Shown: positions 8,417 through 15,728 of the stretch, piece after piece
Layout of the letters: each line of letters starts with the position of its first letter
How positions within the stretch are numbered: the stretch's first letter is position 1
From: Ilumatobacteraceae bacterium
Lineage (GTDB): Bacteria > Actinomycetota > Acidimicrobiia > Acidimicrobiales > Ilumatobacteraceae
Reading direction: 5' to 3'
NCBI GenBank assembly: GCA_024644465.1
Contig: JAHEKY010000012.1
Coordinates: 1 to 47,613, forward strand
DNA: 47,613 nucleotides
The notes under the pieces: generated by a model
Database searches by the model: none
Seen by the model: only the letters and a program-made list of their open reading frames with translations
Told to the model about the DNA's origin: nothing
Position numbers and translations under genes: made by a program

Positions 8417-9727
8417 TCAGTCGATCCGGCCGTTGCGCCGGAGCTTGGCGATGTTGTCCGGCATCGCGAGCACCTCGCGGTACTGCTCGACGGTCTGCTC
8501 GGCGCACAGCTTCCACGTCCACCGGTCGAGCACCCGTCGGCGGCCGGCGGCCCCGATGCGCGCCCGCGCCTCGGGGTTGTCCAGCCCGCGGCGCAGCGCG
8601 TCCACCAGTGAGTCGACGTCGCCGGCGCGGCATCCGAAGACGGTCTCGCCATCACTGCCCGTCACTTCCGGCAGTGCGCCACCGTCGGTCGCGACGAGCG
8701 GTGTGCCGGTGCACATCGCCTCGATCGCCGGCAACGAGAACCCTTCGTACAGGCTGGGAACGACAGCGAGTTCGGCCGCCGCGTAGAGCTCGACGATCGC
8801 CTCGTCGGTGACGCCGCTGACGAACTCGATGTGCGGACGCAGGCCGAGCTGGTCGATCAGATCCATCGAGTGGCCCGGCCGCGGCTTGCCGATGATCGTC
8901 AGCGAGATGTCGCGCTCGGTGCGTAGTTTGGCCATTGCCTCGAGGAGGTAGGCGAGGCCCTTCAGCGCGACGTCGGCCGACGCGGTGGTGATCAGGTGCC
9001 CCGGGCGACGTTCGATGTGGTCGATCGGGCGGAACAGGTCCGGGTCGACGCCGACGGGGACGAGCCGCATCCGGTCCTTCGCGACGCCCATGTCGCTGTG
9101 GATGTCGTCGATCGAGTTCTGGCTGACGACGACGATCCGCGGCAGCTTCGATGCGACCTTGCCCTGCATCTTGACGAACGAGTACCAGCGCCCGACCGAC
9201 CACCGCTTGTAGCGCGACTTCGCGTGCTCCATCTCCAGTTTGCGATCCTTCGTGATCGGGTGGTGGAGCGTGACGATCGTCGGGATCTGCTCTTCGATCT
9301 TGAGGATCCCGTAGCCGAGGCACTGGTTGTCGTGGACGAGGTCGAACTCGCCGGCTCGGGGCAGGAGGTGCCGTTTCGCACGGGCGCTGAAGGCGAGCGG
9401 TTCGGGGAACGTGCCGGTCAGGAACTGGGCGATCTCGAGCAGGTCTTCCCGGCTCTTGATTTCCCAGTAGCCCGGGAGCCGGCCGGGGTAGTGGTCGTTG
9501 AACGTGTCGAGGCTCGGCAGTTTCGTGAGTGGCACGCGCTCATCGAGGACCGGGTACGGCTGGCCGCCGAACACCTCGACGGTGTGGCCGAGGTCGACGA
9601 GTGCTTTCGTCAGGTGGCGCGTGTACACGCCCTGGCCGCCGACGTGCGGCTTGCCGCGGTAGGTCAGGTACGCGAGCGCGAGCGGCTCGCCGGGATCGAG
9701 GAGGCGGTGCTTCCCGGCCGAAGACAT
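8417..9727 (-). CDS. GT4 family glycosyltransferase
   Basis: 436-residue GT-B glycosyltransferase of family GT4. The N-terminal domain begins LALAYLTYRGKPHVGGQGVYTRHLTKAL, with the glycine loop that closes over the donor. The C-terminal domain has LVPVGVDPDLF, TTASADVALKGLAYLLEAM and the GT4 E-x7-E signature in PSLYEGFSLPAIEAM. The first enzyme of a three-gene unit with the methyltransferase and prenyltransferase-like protein. The reading frame could begin at GTG 9736, but that codon lies inside a TAGCGT -10 element placed 7 nt before ATG 9727, so I take the ATG as a leaderless start. Donor and acceptor are unknown. Confidence 0.87.
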   Translation of the reverse strand: MSSAGKHRLLDPGEPLALAYLTYRGKPHVGGQGVYTRHLTKALVDLGHTVEVFGGQPYPVLDERVPLTKLPSLDTFNDHYPGRLPGYWEIKSREDLLEIAQFLTGTFPEPLAFSARAKRHLLPRAGEFDLVHDNQCLGYGILKIEEQIPTIVTLHHPITKDRKLEMEHAKSRYKRWSVGRWYSFVKMQGKVASKLPRIVVVSQNSIDDIHSDMGVAKDRMRLVPVGVDPDLFRPIDHIERRPGHLITTASADVALKGLAYLLEAMAKLRTERDISLTIIGKPRPGHSMDLIDQLGLRPHIEFVSGVTDEAIVELYAAAELAVVPSLYEGFSLPAIEAMCTGTPLVATDGGALPEVTGSDGETVFGCRAGDVDSLVDALRRGLDNPEARARIGAAGRRRVLDRWTWKLCAEQTVEQYREVLAMPDNIAKLRRNGRID

Positions 9728-9734
9728 TCCTCGC

Positions 9735-9740
9735 ACGCTA
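9735..9740 (-). promoter_or_regulatory. Leaderless-type -10 element for the GT4 gene
   Basis: TAGCGT, 7 nt before ATG 9727. It argues for 9727 over the upstream GTG at 9736 and would serve the whole three-gene unit. Confidence 0.45.
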
Positions 9741-9781
9741 TCGGGCCTGGGTTACCGCTCGGGAGGCGACCCGTGCCGCCG

Positions 9782-10657
9782 TCACCAGGCGATGTTCATC
9801 GTGCGCCGCAACGGGTGCGTGTGGGTGACGAGTCGGGGCCTGATGTTGAACGCATCGGGTGGCCCGGACTGCGGTTCGCAACACGTCGCGCCGGCCTGTT
9901 CGTCGTAGACGACCCAGTGGTCGCAGTCGGAGCTGAGCGTGACGATGCACTCATCGTCGGTGTCGGCCTCGTCGCTCTCGTGCAGCGTCACGGGGGACGT
10001 GTTGACGAAGCAGTCGTCCCACGGCCCGTCGGTCGGTGCCACCAGGCGCCCGGTCGGTAGTCCGATCTCGTCGCGTTCGTACATCGCGTCCGGGTGGAAG
10101 GTGAGCTGTGTCGGCTCGACGAACCATGGATGCCAGCCGATCTCGCCGAGGAACGGCGAGTGCGTCTCGTGGTCGACTTCGATCGCGAGATGGCAGCAGA
10201 GCTGGCCGTCGAGCAGTTCCAAGGTCTGGCGAGCGGTTCCGCCGAAGGTCCAGCCGAAGTGCCGCAGTTCCGACGTCGTGCGCTCCGCGGCGGTGAGCGG
10301 GCAGCTCGCCGTGAGCGTGGTCGCCGTCGTGGTCTCGATCGTCCAGGATCGGTCGAACACGGTGCCGTGGATCGCGTGGCGCCGGTTCGGGTCGTTGCCG
10401 GGCCCGTCCTGGTGGTTCAGTTCGAGCTCGCGGTCGACGTCGAACAGCCGGAACTGCCCGTGGCGGATCCGCCCGGCCCACGGTGCCATCGGGAAGGACC
10501 CCCACTGTGTCGAGCGCGGGTCGCGATCGCCGGGGTCGACGAGCAGCCGACGTCCCCGGGCGGTGATCTGGGCCACTCGGCATCCGGCGGCGGGGTCGAT
10601 CTCGACGGTGGCGTGACCGTGCTGCCCGTCGACGGCGAGCGTGATGAGCTCCGACAT
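9782..10657 (-). CDS. Aldose 1-epimerase-like protein
   Basis: 291 residues of the galactose mutarotase-like beta-sandwich family. Visible landmarks are GCRVAQI near the N-terminus, the FPMAPWAGRIRHGQF stretch (residues about 55-69), HAIHGTVFDRSW (the first active-site His region) and GEIGWHPWFV (second His). Probably interconverts anomers of a sugar in the cytoplasm, or is a hexose-6-phosphate mutarotase-like protein; the exact sugar is unknown. Starts at ATG 10657, with a TACGAT hexamer 9 nt upstream. Divergent from dtd, with 48 nt between the two starts. Confidence 0.82.
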   Translation of the reverse strand: MSELITLAVDGQHGHATVEIDPAAGCRVAQITARGRRLLVDPGDRDPRSTQWGSFPMAPWAGRIRHGQFRLFDVDRELELNHQDGPGNDPNRRHAIHGTVFDRSWTIETTTATTLTASCPLTAAERTTSELRHFGWTFGGTARQTLELLDGQLCCHLAIEVDHETHSPFLGEIGWHPWFVEPTQLTFHPDAMYERDEIGLPTGRLVAPTDGPWDDCFVNTSPVTLHESDEADTDDECIVTLSSDCDHWVVYDEQAGATCCEPQSGPPDAFNIRPRLVTHTHPLRRTMNIAW

Positions 10658-10705
10658 GATGCCCGAATCGTAGAACGTGACGGTGGGGGCTGGCAGTCTG
10701 GGCCG

Positions 10706-11161
10706 ATGCGAGCACTGGTGCAGCGCGTCGTTCGGGCCGCCGTGACGAGCCGGACAGGGGACGGAACCTGGGTCGAGGTCGGCTCGATCGGTGCCGGGCT
10801 GTGCGTGTTCGTCGGCGCCACGCATTCCGACGACGAGGCACTCGCGACGCGGATGGCGGGCAAGCTGTGGGGGCTGCGGGTGTTCGACGACGACGAGGGC
10901 GTGATGAACCGTTCGCTGGCCGACCTCGACGCCGGCGCGGTGTTGGTCGTCAGCCAGTTCACCCTGTACGGCGACACGTCGAAGGGCCGCCGGCCGAGCT
11001 GGGTCGGGGCGGCGCGCCCGGAGCACGCGGAGCCGTTGATCGAGCGGGTCGTCGCCGAGTTGCGATCGTTCGGCGCAACCGTCGCCACCGGCCGCTTTCG
11101 CACCGAGATGCAGGTCGAGCTCGTCAACGACGGCCCGGTCACGCTCACCTTGGAGTTGTGA
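10706..11161 (+). CDS. dtd: D-aminoacyl-tRNA deacylase
   Basis: 151 residues, the usual length for Dtd, which removes D-amino acids (and glycine from tRNA-Ala) mischarged onto tRNA. It begins with the family's MRALVQRVVRAAVT, has the SQFTLYGDTSKGRRPSW active-site motif, and ends with the MQVELVNDGPVTLTLE block containing the cross-subunit Gly-Pro motif. The start at ATG 10706 is fixed by family length. It stands alone, convergent with the DUF2332 gene. Confidence 0.95.
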   Translation: MRALVQRVVRAAVTSRTGDGTWVEVGSIGAGLCVFVGATHSDDEALATRMAGKLWGLRVFDDDEGVMNRSLADLDAGAVLVVSQFTLYGDTSKGRRPSWVGAARPEHAEPLIERVVAELRSFGATVATGRFRTEMQVELVNDGPVTLTLEL

Positions 11162-11257
11162 TCGGCGCCGGCGATCGCCCAGGCGTCCGCGCGCAGTTCA
11201 CCTCTGTTCGATATCACTTTGGGGGGCCACGCACGGGGTGGCATGGGGTTCGCCCGA

Positions 11258-12322
11258 TCAGGGCGTGTCCACCAGCAATGGATCCCAGCGGATCGCTGTG
11301 GCGTGCGGGGTCAGCCTCGCGAGGCGATGGGTCGTCCCGGCCGGCCACTGGGTGACGAGCAGGTCGACGTCGTCGACATCGCCGGCGTCGAGTGCGAGTT
11401 CCATCCGTAGCCACGCCAGCCGGTGAGTACCGTCGGCGCGCGCACCCGCAGCCCGCACGACGGCGTCGAACTCGCGACGGGCATCGCTCGGCAGGTACGG
11501 CATGACGATCGTGTGGAACAGGACGGCCTGTCCCGGCGCGGGGTCCGCGAGCCGGTGCCGCGTCCACTCGACCGCGTCGCCGTGCTCGACCGTCGCGGCC
11601 GGGCACGCATCGAGGGCGAGGTCGAGGCGGCGGAGACGTTCGACGTGGTCCGGCCACACGAACGATCGGAGCAGGCGGCGATGCTCGGCATGCGTCGGAT
11701 CGAGCGGTCGGCGGTCGCACCCGAGGCGCCTCGTCACCCGGAACCCACCGCTCGGAAACCGGCCACTGACGACGTCAGGCCGCAACGTGAGCGTTGCATC
11801 GGCGGGCCCCAACGCGCCGCCGGCTGCCGCAATGCGATACCGGTCCGGCCAGAGGTTGAGACCGGCGCTCGCGCCGACCTCGAGCAGCGAGATCTCGCCA
11901 CCGAGCCAGTTCAGTGCCGCGGCGATCGGCGCCGAACGCATCACCTCGTTCGTCTGCACGGGTTCGCCGAGGCCCGCCGACACCGCGTCCCCATGCCGTG
12001 CGACGAACCCGTCGAAGCGAGCCGCAGCGGCCGGAGGATCGGCCGCCCCACCCGCCGTCGGCAGCACGTCGCGCAACTCGTCGTCGACGCCGTCGAGGAC
12101 GAGACGGTGTGCCGCGCCGAGCAACCGGAGCCACACGTTGGATGTCAGCGGGTCGTCGCGGTCGGCCGCGAGCAGTTCGATCGCGGCGGTCGACCGACCG
12201 CTCTCGATCGCGCTGAGCTGACCGTCGATCACGGCCGCCCACGTCGGCGAGCCCATCGACGCGCACAGCCCGGACTGCACCCGGCCGGCGAGCAGCAACC
12301 GATCCACGTTCACGACGTCCAT
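11258..12322 (-). CDS. DUF2332 family protein
   Basis: 354-residue protein of the actinobacterial DUF2332 family, of unknown function. Family marks are QTNEVMRSAPIAAALNWL followed by LLEVGASAGLNLWPDRYRI (near residue 155), the latter resembling a glycine-rich methyltransferase-like loop, and IVMPYLP further on. The family may be methyltransferase-related, but that is speculative. It begins 5 nt after the stop of the APH-fold kinase gene, so the two are likely one transcript. ATG 12322 is chosen from that junction. Confidence 0.8.
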   Translation of the reverse strand: MDVVNVDRLLLAGRVQSGLCASMGSPTWAAVIDGQLSAIESGRSTAAIELLAADRDDPLTSNVWLRLLGAAHRLVLDGVDDELRDVLPTAGGAADPPAAAARFDGFVARHGDAVSAGLGEPVQTNEVMRSAPIAAALNWLGGEISLLEVGASAGLNLWPDRYRIAAAGGALGPADATLTLRPDVVSGRFPSGGFRVTRRLGCDRRPLDPTHAEHRRLLRSFVWPDHVERLRRLDLALDACPAATVEHGDAVEWTRHRLADPAPGQAVLFHTIVMPYLPSDARREFDAVVRAAGARADGTHRLAWLRMELALDAGDVDDVDLLVTQWPAGTTHRLARLTPHATAIRWDPLLVDTP

Positions 12323-12327
12323 CCTGA

Positions 12328-13215
12328 TCAGTCGGCCAGCAGTTCGGTGAGGGCGTGCGAGGCCTGGCGGATCATGCCCGGGTTCGTGTCCCAGTAGTAC
12401 GGCAGCGCGACGACGGCCTGGGAGAGCGCCCAGCCACGGCCGCGCTGCCATGCCGCATCGTCCATGTCCAGCGCTCGCCGGTAGCGGTCCCGGCCGGCGC
12501 CGGTGAACACGTTCCAGGCGGGCAGCAGATCACACGCCGGATCACCGACGGCCAGACCGCCGAAGTCGATCACCGCCGACAGCCGGCCGTCGACGGCGAG
12601 CAGGTTGCCGGGCAGCAGATCGGCATGGATCCACACGTCGTCGCCGGCCCAGCGATCAGCGGCGAGTGATTCGTCCCACGAGCGCACGACCGCCGCGCGG
12701 ACGATGCGATCGCCGAGTTCCGTGATCGAGCGGCGGACCTGCTCATCGCGTTCGCCCAGCGGACCGCCTCGCCGGCCGGGGGTCCGGGGCGGCGCGTCGG
12801 TGGTGTCGATGCTGCGGAGCGCGACGACGAACGCGGCGAGGTCGTCCGCGGCTCGGTCGCTGTCCGCAAGCGTGCCGTTCACTGCGGAGCCCGGCAGCCA
12901 TCGGACGATCGACCAGTCGAACGGATACCCGTCGCCCGGCCGACCCGAGGCGATCGGCTCCGGCACCGCGAGCGGCAAGTGCGGAGCGAGCCGGGGCAGC
13001 CACTCGGCTTCCTTCCGCGCCTGCGCCGTCGCCCACCCGATCCGTGGCAGCCGCGCGGCGAGGTCGTCGCCGAGGCGGTAGATGTCGTGATCCGTCCCGA
13101 AGGAGTCGACGAGCTCGATCGGCAACCCCGCCCACTGGGGAAACTGATCGGCGAGCAGCGTGCGCAGCAGCGCGCCGTCGGTCTCGATTTCATCGGCGTG
13201 CATCCGTGGGCGCAT
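12328..13215 (-). CDS. Aminoglycoside phosphotransferase-fold kinase
   Basis: 295 residues with the APH/choline-kinase fold. The catalytic loop WIHADLLPGNLL (H-x-D-x4-N) and the metal-binding VIDFGGLAVGDPACDLLPAW are intact, and the N-lobe has an RLPRIGWATAQARKEAEWLPRL segment with the usual Lys-Glu pair. These proteins are often annotated as resistance enzymes, but in environmental actinobacteria most phosphorylate unknown small molecules, so I do not claim antibiotic resistance. The upstream ATG 13215 is used; an internal ATG at 13203 (MHADEIETDG) matches how many relatives begin and is an alternative. Confidence 0.85.
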   Translation of the reverse strand: MRPRMHADEIETDGALLRTLLADQFPQWAGLPIELVDSFGTDHDIYRLGDDLAARLPRIGWATAQARKEAEWLPRLAPHLPLAVPEPIASGRPGDGYPFDWSIVRWLPGSAVNGTLADSDRAADDLAAFVVALRSIDTTDAPPRTPGRRGGPLGERDEQVRRSITELGDRIVRAAVVRSWDESLAADRWAGDDVWIHADLLPGNLLAVDGRLSAVIDFGGLAVGDPACDLLPAWNVFTGAGRDRYRRALDMDDAAWQRGRGWALSQAVVALPYYWDTNPGMIRQASHALTELLAD

Positions 13216-13312
13216 CGAGGCCAGTGTGGCATTCGAAACCCCGGCGCCGCAGAGGATTGGCGGACGAGCAGGGGGTGGGAGTCGGCCGAGGCGGCGGTCG
13301 ACGGCGCCGGGT

Positions 13313-13318
13313 TAGCGT
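13313..13318 (+). promoter_or_regulatory. Leaderless-type -10 element for MFS gene
   Basis: TAGCGT exactly 6 nt before the GTG at 13325; supports GTG 13325 as the start rather than the internal ATG at 13343. Confidence 0.45.
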
Positions 13319-13324
13319 GGGTCC

Positions 13325-14659
13325 GTGGGGGACCGGGCCGACATGCCGATCGAGGCCGGCCTGCTCGTCCGCCGCTACTTCGTCTACAGCGGCCTGTACA
13401 CGCTGGCGGCGTCGGTGATCTGGGGCGTCAACACGCTCTTCCTGCTCGACGCGGGGCTGTCGATCAGCGAGGTGTTCATTGCCAACGCGGCGTTCTCCGC
13501 AGGCACGATGCTGTTCGAACTGCCGACCGGCGTCGTCGCCGACACGGTCGGCCGGCGGGCGTCGTTCCTGCTCTCGATCGCGATTCTCGGCGGCGCGACC
13601 GGCGGGTACGTCGCGCTCGCCAGCTTCGACAGCGGGATCGTCGCGTTCGGCGCTGTCTCGGTACTGCTCGGGCTCGGCTTCACGTTCTATTCCGGAGCGA
13701 TGGAGGCATGGCTCGTCGACGGCGTCCGCCACCTCGGCTACGACGGCGAACTCGACGTCGTCTTCAGCCGGGCCCAGATCATCAGCGGGGCGGCGATGCT
13801 CGTCGGCACGGTCGGCGGCGGTCTGCTCGGGCAGATCGACCTCGCCGTGCCGTTCGTCGTTCGTTCCGCGCTGCTGGTGATCCTCTTCGTCCTCGCACGC
13901 AGCGGGATGCGCGACATCGGCTTCGCGCCACGCCATGTCGGCCTGCGCGCGCTCCCTGCCGAGGCGGCGCGGATGGCGGCCGACGGCGTGCGATTCGGTT
14001 GGGGTCATCGCTCGCTGCGGCTGCTGATGGTCGTGACAGCGATCCAGGGCGGCTTCATGGCGTGGGCCTGGTACGCCTGGCAGCCCTACTTCCTCGACCT
14101 GCTCGGGCGTGACGCGGTCTGGGTTGCGGGCGTGGTCGCGGCCCTGCTGGCGATCTCGATGATGGTGGGCAACGCGATCGTCGAGATCGCGATGCGTTGG
14201 TGCGGGCGGCGCACGACGCTGTTCCTCGTCGCCGGCGGCGTGTTCTCGCTGGCGCTCGTCGGTGTCGGCGCCGTCGACTCGTTCTGGGCGGCCCTCGGCC
14301 TGCTCTTCGTCGGCGGCGTCACGATGGGCGTACAGCGGCCGGTCCGGCAGTCGTTCGTCCACCATGTCGTGCCGTCCGAGCAGCGGGCGACGGTGGTGTC
14401 GTTCGACTCGATGATCGCCGGCGGTGGAAGCGTCGCCGGCCAGGCCGGCCTCGGTGCACTGTCCGGCCGGCGAGGGTTCCCGGCGGGCTACATCGTCGGC
14501 GGCACGATCACGTTGGCCGCGCTCCCGCTGCTGTTCCTGTTGCGCCGGCGGCGCGACGACGCGGACTTCTACACGGGGACCGAGGTCGAGCACGCCTGCG
14601 CGGCACCCGCGCTGCCGGCGATCTCGAACGTCGCCGCCGAACCGGTCAGCTCTGGGTGA
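13325..14659 (+). CDS. MFS transporter
   Basis: 444-residue major facilitator protein with about twelve transmembrane helices. After FVYSGLYTLAASVIWGVNTLFLLDAGL comes FELPTGVVADTVGRRASFL, the conserved loop 2-3 motif (D-x3-GRR). A second copy of the loop appears between helices 8 and 9 (MRWCGRRTTLFLVAG). Substrate unknown; relatives include multidrug and tetracycline-type exporters, but nothing here fixes a drug. GTG 13325 start is supported by the upstream -10. Its 3' end overlaps the convergent thioredoxin gene by 14 nt. Confidence 0.87.
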   Translation: MGDRADMPIEAGLLVRRYFVYSGLYTLAASVIWGVNTLFLLDAGLSISEVFIANAAFSAGTMLFELPTGVVADTVGRRASFLLSIAILGGATGGYVALASFDSGIVAFGAVSVLLGLGFTFYSGAMEAWLVDGVRHLGYDGELDVVFSRAQIISGAAMLVGTVGGGLLGQIDLAVPFVVRSALLVILFVLARSGMRDIGFAPRHVGLRALPAEAARMAADGVRFGWGHRSLRLLMVVTAIQGGFMAWAWYAWQPYFLDLLGRDAVWVAGVVAALLAISMMVGNAIVEIAMRWCGRRTTLFLVAGGVFSLALVGVGAVDSFWAALGLLFVGGVTMGVQRPVRQSFVHHVVPSEQRATVVSFDSMIAGGGSVAGQAGLGALSGRRGFPAGYIVGGTITLAALPLLFLLRRRRDDADFYTGTEVEHACAAPALPAISNVAAEPVSSG

Positions 14660-14972
14660 CGAGCACCTCGGTGATCGCAGACGGTGTCGCCGCCCCGGTC
14701 AGCCGCTCGACCTCGACACCGCCGTCGACGAACACGAGCGTCGGCGTGCACATCACGCCGTACTTCGTCGCGACGTCCATCTGCCGGTCGGTGTGGACCG
14801 CGACGAACCGCCAGCGGTCGGCGTGGTCGCGTGCCATCTGTTCGAGGTGGGGGCGCAGCGTCCGGCACGGCTGACACCACGTGCCCCAGAAGTCGATCAC
14901 GACGCCGCGCTGCTCCTCGAGCAGTACCTCGTCGAGGCGGCCGAGGTCGACCTCCTCGAGCGGTTCGGTCAC
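14646..14972 (-). CDS. Thioredoxin-like protein encoded with the CxxU protein
   Basis: 108-residue thioredoxin-fold protein with WGTWCQPCR (redox Cys33 and Cys36; CQPC instead of the common CGPC) and the cis-proline region MCTPTLVFVDGG, with an extra Cys just before the Thr-Pro. No signal peptide, so cytoplasmic. The GTG start overlaps the TGA of the upstream AhpD-like gene (GTGA), implying coupled translation; AhpD-family proteins are themselves reduced by thiol-disulphide partners, so this is a likely electron donor or partner. Its start lies at the very end of the upstream frame, so its expression could depend on read-through of the in-frame TGA there. Confidence 0.88.
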   Translation of the reverse strand: MTEPLEEVDLGRLDEVLLEEQRGVVIDFWGTWCQPCRTLRPHLEQMARDHADRWRFVAVHTDRQMDVATKYGVMCTPTLVFVDGGVEVERLTGAATPSAITEVLVTQS

Positions 14973-15550
14973 GCGATGTCTTCCTGCCGGTACTCCATCC
15001 CGGTCTCGTACTCGGATTCCGGTTCGGAGTCGAGGTTCATCGTGATGTTGAACTTGTTGCCCCAGTTGAAGATCCCGCACGAGAAGACCATTTCGACGAT
15101 CTCGTCGTCGCTGAAGTGTTCCCTCAGCTTCGCGAAGAATGCGTCGGTCACGGTGTGGGGGTCGAGCGCGATGCGCTCGGCGAGCGAGACACCGAGTGCC
15201 TCGCGATCGGTGAGCTCGTCGCCGGCCTGCGGCTGGTGACTGGCGCACGCTGCTTCCTTCGGACCGACGACACCGCGCACGGCGGTGGTACGTACGGTCA
15301 TTCAATAGGCGCAGTCGTTGATCTGACCGGTCTTCAGCCGCATCATCTCGTGGATGTGGGGTTCGACGCTGCCCTCCCCGAAGAACGCGCCGAAGACCGG
15401 CACGATCGTCTTGAGCAGCGCGGGGTTGCGGCCGATGACGCCGAACATCGCGGCGTCGCCCCACCACCCCTCGCGGCCCTGCTCGAGCAGTTCGTTGACC
15501 TCGGCGTCGGGGCTTTCACCCGGCGCGAGTGGCGTGATCCGTGATGCCAT
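14969..15550 (-). CDS. Putative selenoprotein: carboxymuconolactone decarboxylase/AhpD-like, CxxU
   Basis: Read through a single in-frame TGA (15302-15304) this is one 193-residue CMD/AhpD-like protein; read strictly it would be an 82-residue fragment plus a 110-residue fragment in the same frame. The N-terminal part ends RLKTGQINDCAY and the TGA follows, then MTVRTTAVRGVVG. Cysteine homologues have NDCAYC there, so the TGA replaces the second Cys of the redox CxxC: Cys80-Ala-Tyr-Sec83. Glu68 is 12 residues before Cys80, the same spacing as the catalytic Glu and Cys of AhpD; the AhpD His position is Arg87. The C-terminal part keeps EMVFSCGIFNWGNKFNITMNLD. ATG 15550 has a strong GAGGAGGG ribosome site. 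Probable cytoplasmic peroxide or thiol oxidoreductase. The alternative is a TGC-to-TGA nonsense mutation or sequencing error. Confidence 0.75.
15262..15299 (-). promoter_or_regulatory. SECIS-like hairpin downstream of in-frame TGA
   Basis: Starting 3 nt after the TGA, the minus-strand RNA can fold as GACCG/CGGUC, a one-base U bulge, ACG/CGU, a small 3x1 internal loop, then CACCGC/GCGGUG closed by the pentaloop CGUGC. That is 14 base pairs in 38 nt, with the apical loop starting 21 nt after the TGA and a G in its second position. This fits the published bacterial SECIS consensus (apical loop about 16-37 nt from UGA, a G among the first two loop bases). GC-rich coding DNA forms hairpins easily, so this is supportive, not proof. 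Confidence 0.55.
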
Positions 15551-15728
15551 CGGTGCCCTCCTCAGGGTGTCCGGTGTCGACGCTACTCCCCGTGTCAACC
15601 GTCACACCGTCGGTCGACGTCCGGACAGGATCACGCCGGTGGCGTAGCGGTCGAGGCACGATGTGACCGGCTTCGCCTGCCCGCCTCTCCGGTGAATGAC
15701 TACGATCGACACCGACGAGGAGCGACGA

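Noticed and set aside
11160-11176. Short hairpin GATCG...CGATC after dtd
   Set aside because: Only five base pairs and no T-tract, so I do not call it a terminator.
12328-13215. Aminoglycoside resistance gene
   Set aside because: The APH fold alone does not show antibiotic activity; there is no mobile element or resistance context.
14969-15301. Separate 110-residue CMD-like gene starting at ATG 15301
   Set aside because: It is in the same frame as the preceding fragment and contains only the second half of the family domain; a read-through Sec protein explains both parts. Restart at this ATG is kept as a minor possibility.
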